The notes below the pieces were generated by a model. The model was not told the DNA's origin, did no database searches, and saw only the letters and a program-made list of their open reading frames with translations. This document shows, piece by piece, positions 1 through 8,972 of a DNA stretch of 64,000 bases; positions within the stretch are counted from its first letter, which is position 1; each line of letters opens with the position of its first letter. The stretch spans positions 1 through 64,000 of the forward strand of contig DATERL010000074.1 of assembly GCA_035271585.1 (NCBI GenBank), given 5' to 3'. The translations under genes were made by a program, and so were the position numbers. Source of the stretch: Roseimarinus sp035271585 (GTDB taxonomy: Bacteria > Bacteroidota > Bacteroidia > Bacteroidales > Prolixibacteraceae).

Positions 1-1
1 C

Positions 2-532
2 TCGGGCAGCTTACAAGCCAATATCCCAGTTAATTCATTCGTTATTTCGAAAAAATCGATTGGATTCGATGGCCTGCTCAACTTTTACGAAGGCCGTAAT
101 GCCATTGCTGACCTTGCGTTTGAAAAAGAACTAATGCGGCACACCCAATGGGATCAATTGCTGGCAAAACCTTATGTTGTTGATTGTTCTGAAAAGCTTT
201 TTGAAACCATAAGCAGCGAAAAAACCGTTACAGGCATTAACATATCGGCTCCTGGATTTTATGGTCCTCAGGGCAGGGTACTTAGGATACCTTTGGCCGA
301 TCCAAATCTCAATAAAAAAATTGAAAATTTTGAATTTATCGGGCAAAAAATAACCAACTACGAGATGGAAAGTTCAGCCATATATGGCTTATCCAAACTA
401 CTCGGTCACGAAGCTTTAACCATTTGCCTAATAATTGCCAACCGAGCAAGCGGCAAAGCCAACGAAAAATATCATCCCAATATGGAGAAGCTTGTTCAAT
501 ATGTTTTAGATAAACTCACGACCTCCAAATAA
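2..532 (+). CDS. nucleoside phosphorylase (uridine phosphorylase-like), 5' end cut by window
   Basis: Reading frame is open from base 2, so the gene begins before the window; the first in-window ATG (134) is internal. The visible protein has the family's ribose-binding EMES motif (in NYEMESSAIYGL) followed by a hydrophobic strand and an NRASGKANE segment, as in Bacteroidota homologues of uridine phosphorylase. The family cleaves nucleosides with phosphate to base and ribose-1-phosphate in the cytoplasm (pyrimidine salvage). Substrate cannot be fixed from the visible part. It ends 36 nt before the acyl-CoA synthetase gene, same strand, so the two may be co-transcribed. Confidence 0.8.
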   Translation, partial: SGSLQANIPVNSFVISKKSIGFDGLLNFYEGRNAIADLAFEKELMRHTQWDQLLAKPYVVDCSEKLFETISSEKTVTGINISAPGFYGPQGRVLRIPLADPNLNKKIENFEFIGQKITNYEMESSAIYGLSKLLGHEALTICLIIANRASGKANEKYHPNMEKLVQYVLDKLTTSK

Positions 533-568
533 CACAACATTAATCAAACTTACTTTAACCTAATAAAA

Positions 569-2488
569 ATGAAAACATTAGTTGAATTATTTGAATCCAG
601 CGTAGAAAAATTCTCTAACAACCCCTATATGTGGGAAAAAAATAATGGCGAATATCAAAGCCATTCTTACAGTCAAATTAGAGATGAAGTTATTGCTTTT
701 GGAGCTGGTTTATTATCAATGGGCATAAAAAAAGGCGACCGGATTGCCTTATTGGCCGAAGGGCGAAAAGACTGGATTGTTGCTGAACTGGGTATGCTTT
801 ATGCAGGTGCAGTAAATGTTCCGCTTTCGGTAAAACTAGAAGCCGGCACCGATGTTTCGTTTCGGCTTAAACACTCTGGCGCATGTATGATATTGATTTC
901 AAAATCGCAGGTTGAAAAAGTAGAATCGTTATTCGACGATTGTAGCGAACTAAACACCATTATATATCTCGACGAAATAAATGAACCGGCTCCTTACAAG
1001 GTAACTTTTAAAGCAATTATTGAAAAAGGGGAAGAATTTTTGAAAGATACCGCAAACCAGAACACCTTCGAGTTGATTTGGAAAAATATTCAACCCGACG
1101 ATTTAGCCAATATATCGTACACATCGGGAACCACGGCCGATCCAAAAGGCATTATGCTTACTCATTTGAATTACGCCGAAAATGTTAGGCAATCGAATAC
1201 TTTAATGAAAATTGGCCCCGAGTTCAAAACACTCACTATTTTACCTTGGGATCATGCTTTTGCTCATACCGCCTGCTTGTATTGTTTCATGTATAACGGC
1301 GCCAGCATAGCCTGCCAAGAGATAGGAAGAACTCCTCTCGAAACATTGAAGAATATCCCCAAAAACATTAACGAGATTAAACCCGATATCATGATGAGTG
1401 TGCCTGCGCTTTCGAAGGCATTTAGAAAGAATATCGAATCGGGAATCAGGGCAAAGGGTAAGACCACTGAAAAACTCTTCAAATTTGCACTTAAAGTTGC
1501 CTATCGCTACAATGGTGTTGGTTTCGACCGGGGAAAAGGCCTACGTATATTCTTAAAACCGATTAATGCCTTGTTTGACAAAATTCTTTTCAGTAAAATA
1601 CGAGAGAACTTTGGTGGTAATCTCAAATTTTTCATTGGTGGAGGCGCCTTGCTCGACATTGAACTACAACGCTTTTTTGCTGCCATAGGGATACCTGTTA
1701 TGCAAGGTTACGGGCTTAGCGAAGCATCGCCTGTAATTTCGTCAAATGCGCTACATGCATACAAGTTTGGCTCATCGGGGCAATTGGTAAAATACATGGA
1801 CTTGAAAATTTGTGACGAAAAAGGAAACGAATTACCAAAAGGAGAGAAGGGTGAAATAGTGATTAGAGGCGGAAACGTGATGAAAGGCTATTTTAAAAAT
1901 GAAAAAGCAACAATCGACACCATAAAAGACGGCTGGCTATTCACTGGTGACATGGGATTTATGGACAAAGATGATTTTCTGATTGTACTTGGCCGTTTCA
2001 AAAGCCTTCTAATTTCGAACGATGGTGAAAAATACAGTCCCGAGGGCATTGAAGAAGCGCTTGTTGATCAATCGGCCTACATTGACCAGTGTATGCTTTA
2101 CAACAATCAAAACCCCTACACTTCGGTGATGATAGTACCCAATATACAAGCCATAAACCGAGCACTCGAAGCAAAAGGGTTAAAATCGACCACTGAGCCA
2201 GGTAATAGGATGACAGTTGAAATAATACAGGACGAGATTAACGCCTACCGTGCCGGAGGAAAGTACGAAGGCATGTTTACCGAACGTTGGTTACCTACCA
2301 CCTTTATAGTGTTACCCGATTCGTTTAACGAAGCGAATAAGCTTTTAAATTCAACGATGAAAATTGTACGGGGAAAAATTGTAGAATTCTTTTCAAAGCA
2401 ACTTGAATTTTTATATACCCCTGAAGCTAAGAATATTTACAACAAGATGAATTTTGATGCTTTGGATCAGTTAAACCGCAAGAAATAG
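569..2488 (+). CDS. long-chain acyl-CoA synthetase (AMP-forming, FadD15-like)
   Basis: A 639-residue member of the ANL superfamily that activates fatty acids to acyl-CoA through an acyl-adenylate. Seen: the phosphate-binding loop YTSGTTADPKG, the GYGLSEASPV adenine motif, the TGDMG motif, an LGRFKSLLIS hinge and a C-terminal lysine in the context STMKIVRGK, matching the catalytic Lys region. Length fits the roughly 600-residue bacterial long-chain class. No membrane segment or signal peptide, so cytoplasmic or peripheral. It is followed by a bidirectional terminator and faces the ribosomal operon. Chain-length preference cannot be read from the sequence. Confidence 0.88.
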   Translation: MKTLVELFESSVEKFSNNPYMWEKNNGEYQSHSYSQIRDEVIAFGAGLLSMGIKKGDRIALLAEGRKDWIVAELGMLYAGAVNVPLSVKLEAGTDVSFRLKHSGACMILISKSQVEKVESLFDDCSELNTIIYLDEINEPAPYKVTFKAIIEKGEEFLKDTANQNTFELIWKNIQPDDLANISYTSGTTADPKGIMLTHLNYAENVRQSNTLMKIGPEFKTLTILPWDHAFAHTACLYCFMYNGASIACQEIGRTPLETLKNIPKNINEIKPDIMMSVPALSKAFRKNIESGIRAKGKTTEKLFKFALKVAYRYNGVGFDRGKGLRIFLKPINALFDKILFSKIRENFGGNLKFFIGGGALLDIELQRFFAAIGIPVMQGYGLSEASPVISSNALHAYKFGSSGQLVKYMDLKICDEKGNELPKGEKGEIVIRGGNVMKGYFKNEKATIDTIKDGWLFTGDMGFMDKDDFLIVLGRFKSLLISNDGEKYSPEGIEEALVDQSAYIDQCMLYNNQNPYTSVMIVPNIQAINRALEAKGLKSTTEPGNRMTVEIIQDEINAYRAGGKYEGMFTERWLPTTFIVLPDSFNEANKLLNSTMKIVRGKIVEFFSKQLEFLYTPEAKNIYNKMNFDALDQLNRKK

Positions 2489-2520
2489 AACATAAACGGA
2501 TAAGATACAAGTACTAATAA

Positions 2521-2561
2521 AAAAGATGGGTGTCTGTTAAAAACTGACACCCATCTTTTTT
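2521..2561. terminator. bidirectional intrinsic terminator
   Basis: Perfect inverted repeat AAAAGATGGGTGTC (2521-2534) and GACACCCATCTTTT (2546-2559) with an 11-nt loop, A-rich on the left and T-rich on the right, so it works as an intrinsic terminator on both strands. It lies between the convergent acyl-CoA synthetase gene (+) and rplQ (-). Confidence 0.88.
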
Positions 2562-2608
2562 GCATTTATTTAAACAGGTGGTTAAACCTTGTTTAATGCT
2601 ATGATTTA

Positions 2609-3202
2609 CTACTCTTTGCTTTCTTCAGCTTCAGGAGTTTCATCCTGATTTTCTGCTTCTGTTTGTTCTTCAACAACAGGTTCTTGTGTTGCTGGAGCTT
2701 CATCGATAACCTCTTCAACAACTTCGGCTACTGTTTTAGCTTTAGCTGTTTTGGGGGCTACAACAGTAGCATCATCTTTTTTCTTACCAGCTCTACGTCT
2801 ACGTGATGAAGTTGCTTTAGCCTCTTTTGTGCCAAGCATGCTTTCATTATAATCGACCAATTCGATAATACACATATCTGCAGCATCACCCAAACGGGTT
2901 CCTGTTTTTAAGATACGGGTATATCCACCTGGACGATCACCGATTTTAGCTGATATTTCGCGAAAAAGTTCAGAAACAGCATCTTTGTCTTGCAAATAGC
3001 TAAATACTATCCTCCTATTGTGTGTTGAATCTTGTTTCGCTTTAGTAATCAAAGGCTCGACATAAATTTTCAAAGCTTTGGCCTTGGCTACTGTAGTGGT
3101 AATTCTTTTATGCAGTAAAAGCGAACATGCCATGTTTGCCAACATAGCTTTACGATGAGCGCTTTTTCTGCTCAAATGGTTAAACTTCTTATTGTGTCTC
3201 AT
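2609..3202 (-). CDS. rplQ: 50S ribosomal protein L17
   Basis: Residues 1 to about 120 are a normal L17 (MRHNKKFNHL start, later GDRPGGYTRI and the MCIIELVDYN end), which sits near the peptide exit tunnel. The rest, to residue 197, is a low-complexity tail: first a basic SSRRRRAGKKK block, then Ala/Glu/Pro/Val-rich acidic sequence. Typical L17 is about 120-130 residues; tails of this kind occur in Bacteroidota. Last gene of the ribosomal run, 7 nt after rpoA. Confidence 0.97.
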   Translation of the reverse strand: MRHNKKFNHLSRKSAHRKAMLANMACSLLLHKRITTTVAKAKALKIYVEPLITKAKQDSTHNRRIVFSYLQDKDAVSELFREISAKIGDRPGGYTRILKTGTRLGDAADMCIIELVDYNESMLGTKEAKATSSRRRRAGKKKDDATVVAPKTAKAKTVAEVVEEVIDEAPATQEPVVEEQTEAENQDETPEAEESKE

Positions 3203-3209
3203 CGTTAAT

Positions 3210-4202
3210 CTATTCCTTGTCTAATTTGTACTTACTGATATCCATTCCAAAATTGAGATTTAATCCTGAGAGTAAATCATCCAATTCGGAAAGCGATTTT
3301 TTACCAAAGTTGCGGAATTTAAGCAGGTCGTTGCGGTTGTACTGAACAAGGTCACCCAATGTTTCAACATCGGCAGCTTTGAGGCAGTTTAACGCACGAA
3401 CTGAAAGATCCAAATCTACGAGTTTAGTTTTCAGCAGTTGACGCATATGAAGAACTTCTTCGTCGAATTCTTCGTTTGCAAATTTCTCATCTGAATCTAA
3501 AGTGATTTTCTCATCTGAGAATAGCATGAAGTGATAAATCAGGATTTTTGCTGCTTCTTTCAGCGCATCTTTTGGATGAATGGATCCGTCGGTTTGGATT
3601 TCGAAAACCAATTTTTCGTAGTCGGTTTTTTGTTCAACCCTAAAGTTTTCAACGGAAAATTTCACATTCTTGATTGGTGTGTAAATTGAGTCAATCGGAA
3701 TAACCCCAATTTCTTCCTCAACAGGAGTGTTTTCCGGTGAAGGAACATAACCACGGCCTTTTCCTATGGTAATTTCCATCTGGAACTTAACCGCAGGTTC
3801 CATTTCACAAATTACCAACTCGGGATTAAGCACGCTAAAACCGGTCATAAACTTATTTATGTCGCCGGCAGTAACTTTATCTTGCCCAGTAATGGTGATC
3901 ATCACTTTTTCGCTATCGAAATCTTCAATTTCCTTTTTGAACCTGACTTGTTTCAGGTTAAGGATAATTTCGGTAACGTCGTCGATTACACCTTTAATAG
4001 TGGCAAACTCATGCTCTACTCCCTCAATTTTGATAGTAGTAATTGCATAACCTTCCAATGATGATAACAGAATGCGGCGTAAAGCATTACCAATGGTAAT
4101 ACCGTACCCTGGTTCGAGGGGGCGAAATTCGAATATTCCTAATTTTTCGTCCGACTCAAGCATTATCACTTTGTCAGGCTTTTGAAAAGCTAATATTGCC
4201 AT
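3210..4202 (-). CDS. rpoA: DNA-directed RNA polymerase subunit alpha
   Basis: 330 residues. The N-terminal dimerisation domain carries GYGITIGNALRRILLSSLEG, the core assembly motif. The C-terminal domain with its helix-hairpin-helix (LDLSVRALNCLKAA, then RNFGKKSLSELDDLL) binds UP-element DNA and activators. Full length, between rpsD and rplQ, the usual place in the alpha operon. Confidence 0.98.
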   Translation of the reverse strand: MAILAFQKPDKVIMLESDEKLGIFEFRPLEPGYGITIGNALRRILLSSLEGYAITTIKIEGVEHEFATIKGVIDDVTEIILNLKQVRFKKEIEDFDSEKVMITITGQDKVTAGDINKFMTGFSVLNPELVICEMEPAVKFQMEITIGKGRGYVPSPENTPVEEEIGVIPIDSIYTPIKNVKFSVENFRVEQKTDYEKLVFEIQTDGSIHPKDALKEAAKILIYHFMLFSDEKITLDSDEKFANEEFDEEVLHMRQLLKTKLVDLDLSVRALNCLKAADVETLGDLVQYNRNDLLKFRNFGKKSLSELDDLLSGLNLNFGMDISKYKLDKE

Positions 4203-4220
4203 AGTTTTTTTTATATATGA

Positions 4221-4829
4221 TTATTTCGAATACAACTCAACAATCAGTTGTTCTTTAATGTTTTCGGGGATTTCGTCACGTTCGGGAACGTTTAGAAATT
4301 TACCTGAAAGTGTTTCGTTCTCCCACTCTAACCATGCATATTTACCATAGCGACGGCTATCGAGTGATTCAGTAATTACTTCAAGAGATTTCGATTTTTC
4401 GCGCACTCCAACAACATCGCCTGCACGCAAAAGGCATGAAGGTACGTTACACACTTGACCGTTTAGGGTAATGTGTTTGTGAGTTACTAACTGGCGAGCA
4501 GCAGCACGAGTAGGTGCAATACCTAAACGGAATACCACATTATCGAGGCGTGATTCGAGAAATTTAAGCAATACTTCACCTGGAATACCTTTTGAACGTG
4601 TTGCTTTTTCGAACAATTTTCTAAATTGACGTTCGAGCAATCCGTAAATGTATTTTGCTTTTTGTTTTTCTTTTAATTGTACACCGTATTCCGAAACCTT
4701 CCGACGACGACGTACTTGTCCATGAACCCCCGGTGGATAATTCTTTTTATCCAAAACTTTATCGGGGCCATAAATGGGTTCACCAAATTTTCTGGCTATT
4801 CTTGACTTTGGTCCAATATATCTTGCCAT
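4221..4829 (-). CDS. rpsD: 30S ribosomal protein S4
   Basis: 202 residues beginning MARYIGPKSRIARKFGEPI, with the S4 RNA-binding domain in the centre (RLDNVVFRLGIAPTRAAARQLV). The N-terminal zinc-binding cysteines of some S4 proteins are absent, so it is the zinc-free form. S4 nucleates 16S rRNA folding and in many bacteria represses the alpha operon; no regulatory structure was identified here. Confidence 0.97.
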   Translation of the reverse strand: MARYIGPKSRIARKFGEPIYGPDKVLDKKNYPPGVHGQVRRRRKVSEYGVQLKEKQKAKYIYGLLERQFRKLFEKATRSKGIPGEVLLKFLESRLDNVVFRLGIAPTRAAARQLVTHKHITLNGQVCNVPSCLLRAGDVVGVREKSKSLEVITESLDSRRYGKYAWLEWENETLSGKFLNVPERDEIPENIKEQLIVELYSK

Positions 4830-4854
4830 TATTTACCTTTTATATGTCAATAAA

Positions 4855-5244
4855 TTAAACACGTCTCCTTTTTGCCGGACGACAACCGTTGTGTGGCAAT
4901 GGAGTAACGTCAACAATCTCGGTTACTTGAATACCCATACTCGCGATAGATCTGATTGCTGATTCGCGACCGTTACCGGGTCCTTTAACATATACTTTGA
5001 CTTTACGAAGTCCTAAGTCGTATGCAATTTTTGCGCACTCTTCTGAAGCAGTTTGTGCTGCATATGGAGTATTCTTTTTTGACCCCCTGAAGCCTTTTTT
5101 TCCGGCCGATGACCAAGAAATTACTTCACCATTGTCATTTGCCAACGATACAATAATATTATTGAACGACGAGTGTATGTGGGCTTGACCGGTGGCTTCA
5201 ACCTTTACGACTCTCTTTTTAGAAGTTCCTGACTTTTTTGCCAT
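4855..5244 (-). CDS. rpsK: 30S ribosomal protein S11
   Basis: 129 residues. Contains the S11 signature AHIHSSFNNIIVSL, the GPGNGRESAIR segment and the C-terminal PHNGCRPAKRRRV that ends nearly all S11 proteins. Located between rpsM and rpsD as usual. Forms the platform of the small subunit near the E site. Confidence 0.97.
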   Translation of the reverse strand: MAKKSGTSKKRVVKVEATGQAHIHSSFNNIIVSLANDNGEVISWSSAGKKGFRGSKKNTPYAAQTASEECAKIAYDLGLRKVKVYVKGPGNGRESAIRSIASMGIQVTEIVDVTPLPHNGCRPAKRRRV

Positions 5245-5257
5245 AATCTTTCAACTG

Positions 5258-5635
5258 TTATTTAGTCGCTTTCTTTTTATTTGCAACAGTTTTACGTTTA
5301 CCTTTACGCGTACGTGCATTATTCTTGGTGTTTTGACCACGTACTGGCAAGCCAATACGGTGACGAATACCACGGTAGCAACCAATGTCCATCAATCGTT
5401 TGATATTCATTTGTGTTTCGGAGCGTAATTCACCTTCAACTTTGAAAGTTGATGAGATTACACCACGAATTGCTTGGAAATTATCATCGTTCCAGTCTTG
5501 TACTTTAACGTTGACATCAACACCCGCTTCTTCAAGAATTTTTTTTGCACGACTACGTCCAATACCATAGATATAGGTCAACGCGATTTCTCCGCGCTTA
5601 TTATTTGGAATATCTACACCAACTATACGAGCCAT
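5258..5635 (-). CDS. rpsM: 30S ribosomal protein S13
   Basis: 125 residues: MARIVGVDIPNNKR start, helix-two-turns-helix region, the RGIRHRIGLPVRGQNT signature and a basic C-terminal tail that reaches the P-site tRNA. Sits between rpmJ and rpsK. Confidence 0.97.
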   Translation of the reverse strand: MARIVGVDIPNNKRGEIALTYIYGIGRSRAKKILEEAGVDVNVKVQDWNDDNFQAIRGVISSTFKVEGELRSETQMNIKRLMDIGCYRGIRHRIGLPVRGQNTKNNARTRKGKRKTVANKKKATK

Positions 5636-5659
5636 AGTGAATTTTTAATTAATTTATAA

Positions 5660-5776
5660 TTATCCCTGACGTTGTTTAAACTTGGGATTTTTTCTATTGA
5701 TTACGTATAAACGCCCTTTGCGACGTACAATTTTGCAGTCGGCGCTTCGTTTCTTTATTGATACACGTACTTTCAT
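5660..5776 (-). CDS. rpmJ: 50S ribosomal protein L36
   Basis: A 38-residue gene found by translating the infA-rpsM gap. Protein begins MKVRVSIKKRSADCKIVRRK and ends NPKFKQRQG. Only one Cys of the zinc-binding set is present (SADCKIVRRK), so this is the zinc-free type of L36. Stop lies 24 nt before the rpsM start, in the expected order infA-rpmJ-rpsM. Confidence 0.96.
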   Translation of the reverse strand: MKVRVSIKKRSADCKIVRRKGRLYVINRKNPKFKQRQG

Positions 5777-5890
5777 CCGATTATTAATTTTTGTTGGATT
5801 TAATCATTAAAATATTGATTTTTTTTAAAAATTGTCACAAAAGTAAACAAATAATTCAATATTCTATAAAATATCCGGTCAATCAAATAA

Positions 5891-6109
5891 TTACTTATAT
5901 CTAAATATAATCCGACCTTTCGTCAGATCGTAAGGAGACATTTCTATTTTAACCTTATCTCCGGGTAAAATTTTAATGTAATGCATTCTCATTTTACCTG
6001 AGATATGCGATGTAATTACATGTCCATTTTCCAGTTCAACACGAAACATTGCATTAGACAATGAATCGATAATGGTTCCATCTTGTTCAATTGAAGGCTG
6101 TTTTGCCAT
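5891..6109 (-). CDS. infA: translation initiation factor IF-1
   Basis: 72 residues, S1-like OB fold; MAKQPSIEQDGTIIDSLSNA start and the SGKMRMHYIKILPGDKVKIE core are diagnostic. IF-1 binds the A site of the 30S subunit during initiation. It is separated from secY by an unusually wide 322-nt gap, in which map would commonly be expected. Confidence 0.97.
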   Translation of the reverse strand: MAKQPSIEQDGTIIDSLSNAMFRVELENGHVITSHISGKMRMHYIKILPGDKVKIEMSPYDLTKGRIIFRYK

Positions 6110-6431
6110 ACACTGTTTTCCTTTTTATTACTTTTCGATAAACATTTAACTGTGCATCGTTTACCAATGTGATTAAAATACCGGTAACGTATATTCAAAA
6201 ACTGTTTTACATGAACACACCTATATTTATATAAACAGTTTTGAATGATGTTCCTAAAAAAACTGAAATAATCTACCTTCTGATTAGATATCAGGAGGTA
6301 CATCAGCCGCTCCAGCTTTTTGGTTAGGCCGATAAGGGCATAACCGGTATATCAGTATTATTTAGAACTTAAATACGATGTGTTTACTTATGGTATAACA
6401 TCGAAATACTACCACTGATTAATCTATTGGT
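6110..6431. other. secY-infA gap without a gene; map absent
   Basis: No ORF here resembles a known protein, and no methionine aminopeptidase fragment was found in the minus frames read. The gap holds the inverted repeat at 6198-6242 and is otherwise AT-rich. No TAnnTTTG box was found on the minus strand, so it is unclear whether infA has its own promoter or is served by read-through from secY. Confidence 0.6.
6198..6242. repeat. 10-bp inverted repeat upstream of infA
   Basis: AAAACTGTTT (6198-6207) and AAACAGTTTT (6233-6242) are perfect inverted arms with 25 nt between them, 90-130 nt upstream of the infA start. It could be an RNA hairpin in the leader or a site for a dimeric protein. There is no T-run, so it does not look like a terminator. 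Confidence 0.55.
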
Positions 6432-7766
6432 TTAGATTGCAGAGCCACCTGCACGTCCTTTAATACGGCCCGATTTCATCAGACCATCATAATGGCGCAT
6501 TAGTAAGTGACTTTCGATCTGCTGCAAAGTGTCAAGTATTACACCAACAAGTATTAACAACGAGGTACCTCCAAAAAAGCGCGCAAACGATGTGTTAACG
6601 CCAACCAACATGGCAAAAGCGGGAAGAATGGTTACCAATCCAAGGAAAATTGATCCAGGGAGTGTTATACGCGACATTATTGTGTCGAGAAATTCGGCAG
6701 TACGTTTTCCGGGTTTAACACCTGGAATAAAGCCACCGTTTTTCTTCATATCTTCAGCCATTTGCACCGGGTTAACGGTAACAGCAGTATAAAAATAGGT
6801 AAATACGATTACCATCATAAACATAGTGAAGTTGTACCAAAATCCAACCGGATTTGAAAATGCAGATGCAAAACCACTCATCGAACCTCCACCAAAACCA
6901 GCGAGGGTGATGGGAACGAACATAATTGCCTGAGCAAAGATGATAGGCATTACGCCTGCTGCATTTACTTTTAAGGGGATATACTGGCGAACACCACCAT
7001 ATTGTTTATTACCTACTATTCTTTTTGCATATTGTACAGGGATACGGCGAGTACCTTGAACCAACATAATTACCAACATAAATACTACAAAAAGAACTAC
7101 AATCTCGATAAGCAACAATACCATACCACCGCCTTGATCTTCGATTCTGGAGATAAATTCTTGTAATACCGATTGCGGTAGACGAGCGATAATACCAATC
7201 ATAATAAGAATTGATACACCGTTACCAATACCACGGTCGGTAATTTTTTCACCTAACCACAAAACGAACATTGAGCCGGCCAACATGATAATTGTTGAGC
7301 TAATGTCGAATAGCCTTCCTGTAAGCACAAATGCTTCGGGATTAAGGGTTAAGTGAATGTTAGTTAAAAACGCAGGTCCTTGGAAAAGCAAAATCACTAC
7401 CGTTAACCAGCGTGTGATTTGATTCATTTTATTCCTACCCGATTCACCTTCTTTTTGAAGTCGTTGAAAATAAGGTACCGCTATAGTCAGCAACTGTATA
7501 ATAATAGATGCTGTAATATAAGGCATAATACCTAAAGCAAAAACCGATGCGTTTGAGAATGCACCGCCCGAGAACATATCGAGCAAGCCCAGTAGCCCTT
7601 CTTGGGTTTGTGCCTTAAGAGCACCTAACTGCGCCGGGTCGATGCCTGGCAAAACAACAAACGAACCTAAGCGGTATATTAAAATAAAGAAAAGGGTAAC
7701 CCCTATTCTCTTCCGCAGGTCTTCGATTTTATAAATATTCTTTAGGGTTTCGATTAACTTCTTCAT
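6432..7766 (-). CDS. secY: protein translocase subunit SecY
   Basis: 444 residues, about ten membrane helices, central channel subunit of the Sec translocon. Seen: the FFILIYRLGSFVVLPGID first-helix region, the plug region (GLLDMFSGGAF), the GNGVSILIMIGI segment and the conserved C-terminal GRIKGRAGG. Starts 36 nt after rplO in the usual spc order. Confidence 0.97.
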   Translation of the reverse strand: MKKLIETLKNIYKIEDLRKRIGVTLFFILIYRLGSFVVLPGIDPAQLGALKAQTQEGLLGLLDMFSGGAFSNASVFALGIMPYITASIIIQLLTIAVPYFQRLQKEGESGRNKMNQITRWLTVVILLFQGPAFLTNIHLTLNPEAFVLTGRLFDISSTIIMLAGSMFVLWLGEKITDRGIGNGVSILIMIGIIARLPQSVLQEFISRIEDQGGGMVLLLIEIVVLFVVFMLVIMLVQGTRRIPVQYAKRIVGNKQYGGVRQYIPLKVNAAGVMPIIFAQAIMFVPITLAGFGGGSMSGFASAFSNPVGFWYNFTMFMMVIVFTYFYTAVTVNPVQMAEDMKKNGGFIPGVKPGKRTAEFLDTIMSRITLPGSIFLGLVTILPAFAMLVGVNTSFARFFGGTSLLILVGVILDTLQQIESHLLMRHYDGLMKSGRIKGRAGGSAI

Positions 7767-7802
7767 GAGTTAATTTTTTTAGATCATCGGGCCTTTTAGG
7801 GC

Positions 7803-8249
7803 TTAGATGATTTCGGTTGTACCTTCTAATTTTTCAATTGCTTCTTTAGCACTCTTCGAAAATGCGTGTGCTTTTACATTTATCTTAGCTTTAAGTTCTC
7901 CAAAACCTAAAATTTTCACTTTTTCGTTTTTCGATGCTAAGCCGTTTTCGGATAAGAAATTCAGATCGATATCCGTTACGTTAAGTTTTTCAACTAAACT
8001 CTGAAGTGTTTTAAGGTTAATGGCCTTGTACTCAACACGATTAATGTTGGTAAAGCCAAACTTAGGGACTACTCTTTGTAGTGGCATTTGTCCACCTTCG
8101 AAACCTATTTTCTTTGAGTAACCTGATCTCGATTGGGCACCTTTATGACCACGAGTGGCAGTACCACCGTGTCCAGAACCTTGTCCGCGAGCTATCCTTT
8201 TCCTACTATGTGTTGACCCATTTGCGGGCTTCAACTTACTGAGATCCAT
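7803..8249 (-). CDS. rplO: 50S ribosomal protein L15
   Basis: 148 residues. The Gly/Arg-rich N-terminal extension (RIARGQGSGHGGTATRGHKG) and GGQMPLQRVVPKFGF are L15 signatures. Late-assembly protein of the large subunit. Placed between rpmD and secY. Confidence 0.97.
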   Translation of the reverse strand: MDLSKLKPANGSTHSRKRIARGQGSGHGGTATRGHKGAQSRSGYSKKIGFEGGQMPLQRVVPKFGFTNINRVEYKAINLKTLQSLVEKLNVTDIDLNFLSENGLASKNEKVKILGFGELKAKINVKAHAFSKSAKEAIEKLEGTTEII

Positions 8250-8269
8250 ATCTTTTACTTTATTTAAGA

Positions 8270-8449
8270 TTAGATTTCTTCAACCTTAATCAAATGTTTC
8301 ATTTTATTCACCATTCCCATAATTGATGGTGTAGCTTCATGTTCTACTGAGCTATTAAGCTTTTTTAAGCCCAATGCTTCAAGGATCAGTTTTTGACGAT
8401 TGGTAGAACCAATTTTGCTTTTTACCAGAGTGATCTTGATTTTAGCCAT
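8270..8449 (-). CDS. rpmD: 50S ribosomal protein L30
   Basis: A 59-residue gene in the rpsE-rplO gap. Translation starts MAKIKITLVKSKIGSTNRQK and continues through LEALGLKKLNSS to HLIKVEEI, the normal short bacterial L30. The start lies 2 nt after the rpsE stop and the stop is 20 nt before rplO, matching spc order. Confidence 0.96.
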   Translation of the reverse strand: MAKIKITLVKSKIGSTNRQKLILEALGLKKLNSSVEHEATPSIMGMVNKMKHLIKVEEI

Positions 8450-8451
8450 AA

Positions 8452-8967
8452 TTATCCTTTAAATACTTTATCAAGTGAAACTCCACGGTGTTCGGCCACT
8501 GTATAGGCATCGCGCAATTCTAGCAAAGCAGTGAAAGTTGCTTTGACAAGGTTATGCGGGTTCGACGATCCTTTTGATTTCGCAAGGATGTCTTTTATAC
8601 CAACGCTTTCGAGCACTGCACGCATAGCACCACCAGCAACAACTCCTGTACCATGAGTTGCTGGTTTCAAGAACACACGGGCACCACCAAACTTAGCAAG
8701 TTGCTCGTGAGGTATTGTACCATGTATGACAGGAATTTTTACCAGGTTCTTTTTTGCGGCTTCTACACCTTTAGATATAGCGGTGGTTACTTCGCTTGCT
8801 TTACCAAGCCCCCAGCCTACTATTCCATCTTCGTTTCCTACAATAACCATTGCAGAGAAACTAAAGGTGCGACCCCCCTTTGTAACTTTGGTGACACGGT
8901 TAATAGCAACTAACCGGTCTTTTAATTCCAAATCGCTGGTTCTTACTTTCTTAATATTTCCTGACAT
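8452..8967 (-). CDS. rpsE: 30S ribosomal protein S5
   Basis: 171 residues: double-stranded RNA-binding N-terminal domain (RLVAINRVTKVTKGGRTFSF) and C-terminal domain with the GTGVVAGGAMRAVLE and GIKDILAKSKGSSNPHNLV signatures. S5 contributes to decoding accuracy at the mRNA entry side. Immediately upstream of rpmD. Confidence 0.97.
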   Translation of the reverse strand: MSGNIKKVRTSDLELKDRLVAINRVTKVTKGGRTFSFSAMVIVGNEDGIVGWGLGKASEVTTAISKGVEAAKKNLVKIPVIHGTIPHEQLAKFGGARVFLKPATHGTGVVAGGAMRAVLESVGIKDILAKSKGSSNPHNLVKATFTALLELRDAYTVAEHRGVSLDKVFKG

Positions 8968-8972
8968 AATTT

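Noticed and set aside
6016..6303. 95-residue minus frame in the secY-infA gap, a possible map remnant
   Set aside because: It overlaps the infA start in another frame and shows no methionine aminopeptidase motif.
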